This document shows positions 1 to 8,928 of a stretch of DNA of 18,175 nucleotides, piece by piece (positions within the stretch are counted from its first letter, which is position 1; every line of letters begins with the position of its first letter). This DNA is from Rachicladosporium sp. CCFEE 5018. Taxonomy: Eukaryota > Ascomycota > Dothideomycetes > Cladosporiales > Cladosporiaceae. The notes under the pieces are model-generated. The model saw only the letters and a list, made by a program, of their open reading frames with translations. It made no database searches and was not told the origin of the DNA. The DNA is taken from NCBI GenBank assembly GCA_002077045.2, contig NAEU01000837.1:1-18175 (forward strand). Reading direction: 5' to 3'. The position numbers and the translations under genes were made by a program.

Positions 1-3
1 CTC

Positions 4-3000
4 CTAATCATACAGTATCTCTTCCTCCCCTTCCGCATCCTCCAACCCGCCCTCCTCGTCCTCTTCCCCGTGCTCGCCTTCACCTGCTCCGTCCTCTTCA
101 TCTTCGCCGTGCTCGTCTGCTGACGGTGCACGCGCATTCTCGTTCACCTGCTCCGCGGTAGCACTGACTTCCTCGCCGAGCTTACTTCTCGTTCTCCTCG
201 CTGCTGCCCTGGCTCCACCAGTCGTGCTCCTGCGATCCCCGGTGGGCCGCCGCCTGACAGGTCCCAAGCGATACGGGCTGCCGAAGGCCTTCCGTCTACT
301 TCCAGGCCTGCCAGCACGGCGCTTAGCAGCTGACACAGCACCGGGGAGTGGCGGGAAGATCTCGAAGCGGGTTGGAGGTATAGGCCCGCTGTGAGATGTC
401 GTGGGACGGGAGGATGAAGCTGTAGGTGGAGGGGACGGAGAGCGAGGTTGAGGCGTCTTTCGCGGGAACGTGCGGCGGACGGGTGAGATTGTCTTATGTC
501 GAGTGGGCGATGCGGGTGCAGGTGTTTGACGAGGCGAAGTCCGACGAGGTGAGATTTCTGTGTGAGAGGGCTGCGGCGTGAGGGTGGGCAGCTTGGAAGG
601 CGAGCGGGAGGGTTTGCCGTGGAGCTCGACTGGTGGCGTGGCGTCGACGCTGTCCTCGATACTATCGGTGACATTGTCTTCGTCGCCATTTGGTGCAGGC
701 ACACTTGGCGGTGCGCTCGGCTCTTCAACTGCCTCGTTACGAGGCGCAACAGTCTGCATGGGCTGGTTCGTCAAGGTCTCTTCACCCATGGCGAAGAATG
801 AGGTGGGCTTGTGCGTCTCGTATGGCGTCCAGACCAGCAGATCACGGTTCAACTGGATCGTCGCTTTCTTATCGTGCTTGTCGACGTACTCCTTCATGTA
901 CTCATAGTCGAGGCGCATAGCGTAAGTCTTCGTGATAGGATCTCGAGCAAGGAACCGCAACGCCTCGAGCGTGGAAATGATGTCGTCAAAGGTCATGCCT
1001 GTATCCTTGGCGATGTCGGCGATGGAGACCTGCGCAGTCCCGATGGAGGCGCCTTTGTATTCCAACAGTAGTCGACAGAGCACAGTACGCCAGTAGGATC
1101 GATATGAGACAAGGCCCATGTCGGAAAGTGGCTTCTCCGGCGATCCAGTGCGCTCCTCGACTTTCGTAAGAAGGTATGAGAACTCGATGAGCACTCTGCC
1201 AAAGCCACGCCGCATGTGCACGGGTAGCACCAGAATACAAGACACGTTGTTGCCTGGGCTCTGTAGCGCAGGAGCTAGAGGAGTGTCATGCGCCATCTGC
1301 TCGGCGCCGCCGTTCGCTTGCAGCTCTGCGAGGGCATCAGCTGCAGGCTCTGGCACAGGTGGAGGACACCCACGCTTCTCTTTCGAGAAGTAGCCCACGA
1401 AGTGACACCCGAATTCGTCGTTCTCTGTCATGATGTAAAACAAGAACGGCTCGACATCGTAGTACAGCGTCTTCGAGCCGAGGAAGAGCTTGGCTAGCAG
1501 ACAGAGGTTCTGGCAGTACAGCGGATTGCGGCGACCATCCACCTCCCAGAACGACAGTGTGGTCTCGTTGCCAGTCTCGGGATTGGTGATGGCCTGTCGA
1601 TAGATCTCATCACCAGGAGGATGCTTCGCAGAGCACTTCAGCTTGTGGCGCCATGCGACGTAGTCTGAGCTCATATACTTCAGGCAGAACTCGCAGATGT
1701 AGAGGTGCTTGTTCCTGCTGTACTCTTCGGGATATGGCGCGGCATGCCAGGTGTCGATCTCATAACGGCCAAAGTTGATGCATTTGATCTTGCTCGCTGG
1801 ACCAGCTTGCTTCGCTCGTGCGGGCGTCTCGCCGTTCGTCTTCGCCATCTTCTCCTTCCACTTGAGCTCGGCACGTTCCCGGGCGTCTTGGAAAGCTTTG
1901 CGATCCGGGTCTTGAGGATAGGTGCGTGCCGTGTCGGCTTCGACCTCTGTGAGGATGCCGCCATACGGTCGACCTTTGTTCTCCTCGGTATCGCGGTCCG
2001 GGAAAGCGTAGAAAGGGTTGGCGTACATTGTCGTTTGCACAGCCGGGAAGTGCTGCGGCTCTTCCACCTCGACAGTGCCGGTCTGAGCTCGTGCATTGCG
2101 GAGACGCCTGATGCGGTCACGCTCGCGACGACGCTGCTTGCGCTGCACTTGCTTCTCGACCTCGTCCCATTGGGCGACGGAGACAGCTATCGCGACAATG
2201 CAGCTCTTCGGATCTTCTGTCGTTGAGACAATGCGTGCACCCCTCTTGCGACCCTTCTGTCTCTGTGGTCGATCTGCCCGTGATGGCTGAGACGCGATAT
2301 CGTCTGCACCGTCTACACCGCTCACAGCAGCAGCTTCCTCGTCAATGGCCGATCGGCTGTCATCATCGCCAGCGTCAGTACGTTGACGCTTGCGAATGGC
2401 TGGTCTTGGCACATCGTCGGCATCGTCCGAAGGTGTCTTGCGCTTACGCAGCGACCGTGAGCCGTCCATTGGGTCCTCGTCCAGGATGAGAGTGTTGAAG
2501 ACCGAGTGCGACGTAGGATCGATGCCGCCTCGCGCCGCAGGAAGTAGATCCCGCGCCATCTTAGGGGCGGAGGAACCGCGGCGGGAGGCCAGCGTCTCGG
2601 GAACATTCTTGAAGTCCTCCTCGAGGCCATTGGCAACACATTCTTTACATCGCCAGCGAGCGGCGTCTGCATATTGTCAGTATAGACCGTATATATAAAT
2701 TGGATTACCTCTTATGCAGAAGCATATGAAGCTGACCCACCTTCATCGGAAGCCAGCGAATTGTTGTCCCGCGCGCATGATCTATGGGCTAAGATAAGTC
2801 AGCTTGGACCCCGGATTTGCAACTCTTATATTCGATTAAGAGTTCGTTTCTTCCTTCTCGACACATACTCAGATATGAGGGACTTGCACTTACAGTTGTC
2901 GCCACACACCGCACATGCGAGGAAGTCTTCATAGTCTGGACTCGGATCATTCTCTTCGTCTTGACCACAAAATCTGGCCGTTTTGTCAGTATATCTGCAT

Positions 3001-3401
3001 GGCATAGAAAAGATTAGATGGTGGACTCACATGCAACGAGAGTCCGCGTCAGCAATCCTGATTTCGATCTCATCGCCATCCTCATCGTCATCGCGAGCCT
3101 CCCAGTCTTTCTCATCCGCCGACTCAGAAGCATCCGAATCCTCATCGACTTCGTTGGCAACAGATTCCGAGTCATCCTCCTCCTCCAGTTCGACCTTCTT
3201 CCGCCGATTCCGTCGGAGGGATCTCGTCTTCACTGCACCGACATTGTCGCCGACATCCTCGTCATCGTCCTCCTCGGCCTCGGCATCAGCCTCGCTGTCC
3301 TCCTCAGCTTCACCCTCCGCGTCCGCATCTGAATCCTCCTCGTCGCCCGAATGCTCCATCACAATGTCCTCATCCTCCGTTGCTGCTGCGCGTGTGGGCA
3401 T
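4..3401 (-). CDS. sas3: MYST-family histone acetyltransferase with N-terminal PHD finger (Sas3/MOZ type)
   Basis: Catalytic subunit of a NuA3-like nuclear histone H3 acetyltransferase (role from family). Four exons are inferred: 3401-3031, 2973-2894, 2788-2741 and 2666-4, giving 1053 aa; all three introns (57, 105, 74 nt) have GT..AG ends and CTGAC branch points. The spliced exons create a full C4HC3 PHD finger: C123, C126, C144, C147, H152, C155, C173, C176. The MYST domain spans about 460-781. It has a C2HC zinc finger (CEFC...H...C, near 490), the autoacetylated-lysine motif (GSKTLYYDVEPF), the catalytic Cys (NVSCILVLP), the acetyl-CoA loop (RRGFGR) and the catalytic Glu (GSPEKPLSD). Residues 20-115 are very acidic; the tail after 781 is S/P/T-rich and ends in a Glu/Asp run. 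The ATG at 3401 (MPTRAAA) is the first in-frame ATG; the frame runs open to a TTG at 3443 without one. An ATG at 2559 would remove the PHD finger and is unlikely to be the start. Confidence 0.92.
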
Positions 3402-4050
3402 GGCGCGTTTCTGCGGACTGTAGTCGACCCCGCGCCCACGCAACCTGGAAGGTGTGGGCGCCAGGCGCGAGACTGCGATTGTAGCCAGTTTCGCTGCTGC
3501 TCGTGCCTAGCCACGTGCTCCAGCTATGGGCAGTAACTATGCGTGCGAGAGCATGTGCTCTTGACTTGACTTCACTGCTCCTACCAGCCGCCTCCTGGCT
3601 TCCACCTCCTAGCCTTTCGTGTATTCACTACGTGTCCGCGCCAAACTTCCAGGACCAAGTGCCTCGTCCCCAGCCAGTCTCGGTGAATGCTTAGCAGTTC
3701 CTGAAGCGGCCGATATCGATGTCCAAGATGCTTGTGTAAGCGCCGCAGTTGTAGCCTCCTTGCGCCAGATCCCGTCTTTCCAGCGCGACGTGATGGCGTT
3801 GACGCGCGTGTGTGTATTTCCCTGTGAGCCAGAAGCCTATGCGACACCGTTGCGATAGGTGGAATGGCGTGTTGAGGTGTTGTTGAATTGATATTGTCGT
3901 GATTCCCTGCCGCGCTGCTTTGACGTGTAGAGAGCGAGTGACGATCTGGACAGACTACGGCTGTTCCCGTGTGCACCACTTGCTTGCTGAGGACAACGAC
4001 AGACTAGGAACATTGACCAACACCTTGTGTACGCCCGATACACAGCCAAG
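3402..4050. promoter_or_regulatory. Shared upstream region of sas3 and the NDUFA1 gene
   Basis: About 650 bp between two divergent start codons, so it must hold the promoters and 5' leaders of both genes. I see no conserved protein on either strand and no clear TATA box. The short open frames here have no family resemblance. Confidence 0.55.
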
Positions 4051-4568
4051 ATGGGTGTCCCATTCGAAGCGCTCCTCCCGTATGGGATCATGGCATGTAT
4101 CTGCGCGCGTCGGGTCATTGATGTCAGCTAACAAAGTTGTAGCTCGGCGTATGTCCTACTATCCCTCCTCTTTCGACCCAATGGAGACCGCTCCACGGCA
4201 TGCCATACGAGCAATAGGACTGACACGGCCCATACAGATGTTCATGATTTCAGGCGCCGGACTCTCAAAGCTCAGACACATGCAGAACGGAGGGAAGAGG
4301 GCAAGGCATTCGGTGGACCAATGGGACAGGCAGAGTACGCCATACGCACAAGGTTACGGAGCTGCTGTATAGTCACTGATGGATTGCTCACAGTGATGGA
4401 TCGTGACCGACGGCTGACGGGATTCCTGCGCGGCCAGACAGATCAAGTGTTGGCACCGGAAGGGTTCGAGCTTAGCAATGGGTGGAGGGTATGTTGCTCG
4501 CGGTCAAAGGACTGCTCACCAAGATCGAATACTGACGAATTGAACAGGTCGAGAAGCGTATCATGTAG
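4051..4568 (+). CDS. NADH:ubiquinone oxidoreductase (complex I) MWFE subunit, NDUFA1-like
   Basis: Accessory subunit of the membrane arm of mitochondrial complex I, about 86 aa, a normal size for the family. Five exons are inferred: 4051-4092, 4143-4148 (only 6 nt), 4238-4334, 4394-4488 and 4548-4568. The product starts MGVPFEALLPYGIM and has one hydrophobic segment at about residues 7-27. It then shows the family pattern NGGK, a Trp (WDRQ) and MMDRDRRLTG, comparable with NGGK..W..MERDRRISG in the human protein, and ends VEKRIM. Introns 2-4 have GT donors and, in order, ACTGAC, ACTGAT and ACTGAC branch-like sites. Intron 1 needs a GC donor (GCATGT at 4093) with a GCTAAC branch site. The start has A at -3. 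The 6-nt exon adds Leu-Gly inside the membrane segment; without it the segment is two residues short. Identity is secure, exon 1-2 boundaries less so. Confidence 0.85.
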
Positions 4569-5905
4569 CCTTGTATCGATCATGCTACGAAAGTTTGACT
4601 GTCTGTTGAATCATCCACGCTGCCTAACAGACTGCTCCATCGCCTCCATCGCCTCAGCTTGGTTCGCGGCGAAGCCCAGCCAGACCGGACCTCGACTACA
4701 CCGAATTCACTGTAACCTCCGGCGCTGACGTGCTCACACTGAACTCAATGTCGCGTCTACATTCCCCTGAGAGAATTAGTACGTACGACCTTGAAGCGCT
4801 GACATTGTCGGCGACTTCGCACCCTGTCGCAGATCAACGCCGCCCGTTGATTGGCAAGTGAAGGTAATAGCAGCGCCTCTCGAGCTTGTTAGACATAGAG
4901 AGAGCGCGAGCACTTTGAGTCGCATGATTGGGATCTGCCCGGCATATGATTTGCGATGAAACTGGAGGATCGAATGTTGAATGCGCTGATAGTCTTATTT
5001 CGCTTTCTATCACATGTGACACGCCAAAGGTCGACATTGCGACCCGGCCACCTGGTTTCACAGCTTGGGATTCGTCTCCTAGGCTCGCTCGGAACGCTCA
5101 CAATGGGAACAAACGCGAAGGCTGCCTCAATGCCACACTTCTTACTGCAGCGTCTCGTTGGCCTACGTTATTGAATTGACAGGGTACGCGTATCTGTCTC
5201 GGTCAAGGAAGCAGGCGACGCTGATAACAACGAGGATGCCGTCAGCTATGCTCGCGCCTTACATGGTGGAGGGTCAGGCGGCAGATGAGGTGGCTTCAGG
5301 TGTGGCACAGGTTCGTTACGACTACAGTACAGTAGTGTGCATAATCAACTGGCTTTACACCAACGTCACTGGAGGCGTTGAGTTGTCGGCATCTGTGGTC
5401 TGCACTAATGGGGAGCAGGCCGACTTGCCCGCCCGTGTTGCCGCATGTTCAAAGGCTTCCACACAGCGTGTCGCTCGAAAACCGCCCGATCGTGATCAGA
5501 CGCACATGGCAGAACGGCAGATATGCATTGTCGTGACGATCGTTGCTGCCACGAGTGAGGTGGGCTTGCAGAAAGCGGGAGCAGCAGTCCCAAAGCGTCT
5601 GCAATACGTAGTCTCTCAACCTTTCAGTATAGCAAGTGGCTGCTTCAATTGACGTGCGAATGTGCTGCCGTCTACGGTGTGGCTGCCACGAGGCGGAATG
5701 GTCTGCATGGTCGTGGAGATACATAGAATGTTGTCCATTCTGCCATATATGTTGAGGAAGGCTTCCGAGAGTGCCCTTGCCAGCACCTTGGCGCGTGCGC
5801 AATCTCTCAATCGTCCAATGCAATTTCCAGATTCACTACGTGCCGCCTTGCGTGCTGGCGATGCGCACGTCCGATGCACAACGAACGCAAAACCACAACA
5901 TATAG

Positions 5906-5921
5906 TGCTATTATAATAGCA
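5906..5921. repeat. Perfect 16-bp AT-rich palindrome
   Basis: TGCTATTATAATAGCA reads the same on both strands. It stands in a locally AT-rich patch inside otherwise GC-balanced non-coding DNA. Function unknown; it could be a site for a dimeric DNA-binding protein or chance. Confidence 0.6.
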
Positions 5922-5943
5922 GACAAGCATAGGCACGGCCGCA

Positions 5944-5957
5944 CGGGGACCTCCCCG
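5944..5957. repeat. Short inverted repeat, 6-bp GC-rich arms
   Basis: CGGGGA and TCCCCG flank a 2-bp centre (CC), only 22 bp after the palindrome at 5906-5921. Arms of the C4/G4 type resemble stress-response (CCCCT/AGGGG) half sites, but two short arms are weak evidence. Confidence 0.4.
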
Positions 5958-6437
5958 AAGACATCATGCACGCCGGAGGCACCAGCAGGGGTCCTTTCGC
6001 GTGGCCTCCATGCAGCCGTTGGTCCTCGCGTGCGTGTATGATCGCCGTAACCGAATTGTGGTCTCGCTCGTGGTCTGCGGATCGAGGATTTTCAGGCACG
6101 CGAGGCTGCGATATTACTCCGACTCTGAAGTAGTGGAGATGCAGATATTGTTTGTGGGGTTTGGTGGCTTGGGGAGAGAAACCCGGCTACGAGGCGATGC
6201 GGTATGCGATGTCTGCATGGGTGTGTCCGGTTGCGAAGCGAGGGATGGATATTCGTTACACTTGTTGGGGTGTTACAGGATCCTGGATGGGCGCGAGTGA
6301 ACATGCAGAGGTGCATGTTGCTGACTATGAATGGTGGGTTTGCGAGGGTGATGAGGGTTGAGAGAACGATTGCAGTTGGTAGCGAAGAAGGTCGCTTGAG
6401 GGCGGTTGTGATGTGTTCGATATCTGCACTGAGATGT

Positions 6438-6459
6438 CTACATGTATACATACATGTAG
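6438..6459. repeat. Inverted repeat, 9-bp arms with 4-bp centre
   Basis: Arms CTACATGTA and TACATGTAG surround TACA. A further TACATGTG follows at 6461, so the core ACATGT occurs three times in about 30 bp. It lies in the gene-free stretch. Function unknown. Confidence 0.6.
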
Positions 6460-6808
6460 GTACATGTGCTTGTGTGTACGCAGCCCATGCACTCATCGAG
6501 CATTCGCTGTAGTCAGGACTTTGTTGATCATCGACGCACTCGGACTGATGGAAGCTCGGATCAAGTCGATATACTTGATACGGACGGGGAACACAGGCAC
6601 CGCATATTTGTTATAGCACGCGGGAAGCTTGTATGTCATCTCATATACCGCCCGCTCCCTTGCGCATGCATTACCGCGTGATTGATGGAGCCTAGTTTGC
6701 AAACCAGGTTCAGATATTCTGGTGCTACTGCAAGGCGCCAAATTGCGGCAGACATATTTCTGTCGCAGGCGAACATATCATCGGCGGCGCAGAATGTAGA
6801 GACCTCGC

Positions 6809-6824
6809 AACGCTCGCGAGCGTT
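6809..6824. repeat. Perfect 16-bp GC-rich palindrome
   Basis: AACGCTCGCGAGCGTT is identical on both strands and contains TCGCGA at its centre. It is in the gene-free stretch about 2.1 kb before the velvet start codon. Function unknown. Confidence 0.6.
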
Positions 6825-8659
6825 CGCGTAGACGCAGGTTGCTGTTCAAGGGCTACTTAGATGACGGAATGGAGCATGTATGTCTCACATCGAAATGCCG
6901 TCGGCGCTGCTGTGCCCTCCCTGCATGACGATCAGCTGTCAGAATCGACCCCAGACGTCTGCGAAGGATTCCCCTCGCCTAATTCGGATGCAAGACATGC
7001 CGTGCTACAACGGCTGGTGGCTTTTCGAACTTCCTTCGCGTACGCTGACTGTACACGGCATCGTGTGGGGAGTGGACTGCTGTTCCTCGCGTCGAGCCTG
7101 ATCCTGGTCATCCACGTGAGCGATTTGTCTGCGTTGGGACGCCATGGCTTGCTGCCGGCGCTTCGAAGTTAATCTTCGCACACCATCCTGGACCGCTGAA
7201 CTTCTGCGAAGGTAACCTGGTCAGCCACGCTCCACAGCGTTCTTTCACATGCTCGAGACGCCGTGCCGCGCCTCGGTTGCGTATGTGTGCATGCCCACGT
7301 GTCGGACGCTGTGTTCGACAGATGGCCATGTGTCGAAATTACGCCATGTGGTGTAATGGGGAGCTCGGGGCTGCAGCTCCGCTGCACAGCGAGTAAGCAC
7401 GCCAGGGACGCAATGCCGTTGGCGTAAAGATGTCGCGTGGTGGAGGCTGAAAGGTGACGTGCATGGCACAGGGATGGGAAACGGAGCCAGTTGCTCACCA
7501 ATGTCCAAGCGAGCTGTGCTCGAAGGACTACTGACGCCAGCCCAGTGAACCAGTGAGACATGCTCGGTAAGAGTTTGTGCTCGCCAGTGCGCTTCGTATG
7601 CTGTGCGGGTTTGAATGTAGCTATCTCTGGCATGCCAGGCTGCTGGGGTATTCGACCATAACATGCGCTCGCCTGCGTGTTGTGTTGTCTGCCGAACTTC
7701 GGTTACAGAGAGCAGCATCGCAAGCGATTTCATAGGAGAGCAACCGCCTACTAACCGGGCTTGTCACCTGCGCCGACCCTGGGTAGAAGCTTACGAACTC
7801 GGTCAACGCTACATGTACCGGCGGCTTCGTCCCATCGCTCTTGCCGTCCCGTCCGAACCAGCTCTGGTGGAATGATCGTCGACCTCTCTTGACCTACACG
7901 CTCCACCACCATACCTCACCATCGTCGCTATTCGATCGCGGTGAGATAGTCCTCCGTGAACATCTCTGTGATCTACGATAGACCCTTGACATCGATTGCG
8001 AAACTTGCGAGGAATGCCATACGCCGGTGCACAAGTGTGGTAGCGAGTCGGCAGCTCCCTCAACTAAGACCTGACTGCATCGAATCGACGAGTTCAGCCT
8101 TCGCAGCGAGCGTTGAAAAGCGATCGTGACGGTGCCTGATCTTGGACCAGCTTTGATCGTCATTCAAGACTTATAACCCAGCACAAATCACTTAATCCGT
8201 CCAAGGAAACGTGAACGAGCTGGCTTCTGACGCATCGCCGACTTGCTGGGCGTCCAGACGCGCAGACAAAGTTCAGAGAGCTGTACCTTTCACATGATAG
8301 TGCTTCGGTGGCGAACACAAGTATTGGCTGTTTGCACGGCATCATCAGGTCGACCGCTAAGATTCGGACTCGTGCACTAGGCCGCACTTCCTTCGACAAG
8401 AGGCCGGTCTTGTACACGTGAAGTCCTCGACGGCGAACAAAGCAGCTCTGAACTCTTGAGCAGCACCTCAACAGGAGGCGACTTCCACCCCGTCGGTTTG
8501 GAAGCTGCGTTGGAACTCACAAGGCAACAATACGGTTCTTCCGATTCGCAAACCTTCATGCCGACCAATGAGCATGGATCATCTGACATATTGAGACATC
8601 ACGAGCGGCCATCGCACCAGACTTCACGCAAGCTATACCCTTTCGACGCATCATAGCCG

Positions 8660-8928
8660 GCGCTTTACGGCAGACTGAACATCTGTGCTTCGAGTCTGGA
8701 CTTCACTACCGAGGATACATACATACTGCTTCCTGACCCATCGCGCGGTTGTCTTGCCGTTTCCTTGGGCCTCACAACAACGATCCCCTGGTTGGGCGAC
8801 GCATATTCTCATTGCAACGCATTCAACTCTAATCGGTCGAACGCTACGCATCGATCCATACCGTGATTGCAGTTGCCAGAAGCCACGGGACACATCCCAG
8901 AGCAATCCTGCTACTGAGACTTGGGTCC
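8660..8928 (+). promoter_or_regulatory. ATG-free leader/proximal promoter of the velvet gene
   Basis: No ATG occurs in these 269 bases on the plus strand, whereas about four would be expected in random sequence. The segment has pyrimidine-rich patches of the kind seen near fungal transcription starts. This supports 8929 as the first start codon of the mRNA. The transcription start itself is not visible. Confidence 0.4.

Larger units (their letters stand above)
4569..8928. other. Long stretch with no recognisable gene, upstream of the velvet gene
   Basis: About 4.36 kb. I checked the open frames on both strands and found no conserved family, no tRNA B-box and no transposon protein. The longest open frame (about 164 codons, 5158-5652 on plus) begins at TTG, overlaps minus-strand frames of similar length and looks like chance. 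The stretch holds several short perfect or near-perfect palindromes, listed separately. The part next to the velvet gene is probably its promoter and leader; long upstream regions are common for developmental regulators (inference). An unspliced or non-coding transcript cannot be excluded. Confidence 0.5.

Noticed and set aside
3027..3443. Acidic 138-codon minus-strand frame as a separate gene
   Set aside because: It begins at TTG, and its end joins by a clean intron to the PHD exon; it is exon 1 of sas3.
4626..4862. Open frame on plus reading DLDYTEFTVTSGADVLTLN
   Set aside because: Looks protein-like for about 20 residues but has no start codon before it, no family match and sits in the 3' flank of the NDUFA1 gene.
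5158..5652. 164-codon open frame on plus in the gene-free stretch
   Set aside because: It begins at TTG, has no family resemblance, overlaps minus-strand frames of similar length, and about one such frame is expected by chance in this much DNA.
7169..7733. Two overlapping minus-strand open frames of 154 and 162 codons
   Set aside because: Composition is not protein-like, no motif is recognisable and each frame is as good as the other, which points to chance openness.
8456..8656. 66-codon plus-strand frame (GGDFHPVGLEAALELTRQQY) before the velvet gene
   Set aside because: Begins at TTG, ends well before the velvet start, and I could not join it in phase to the first velvet exon; not enough to call an exon.
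4569..8928. AbaA-type CATTCY words upstream of the velvet gene
   Set aside because: I counted about eight against roughly four expected; too small an excess from a hand count to claim regulation.
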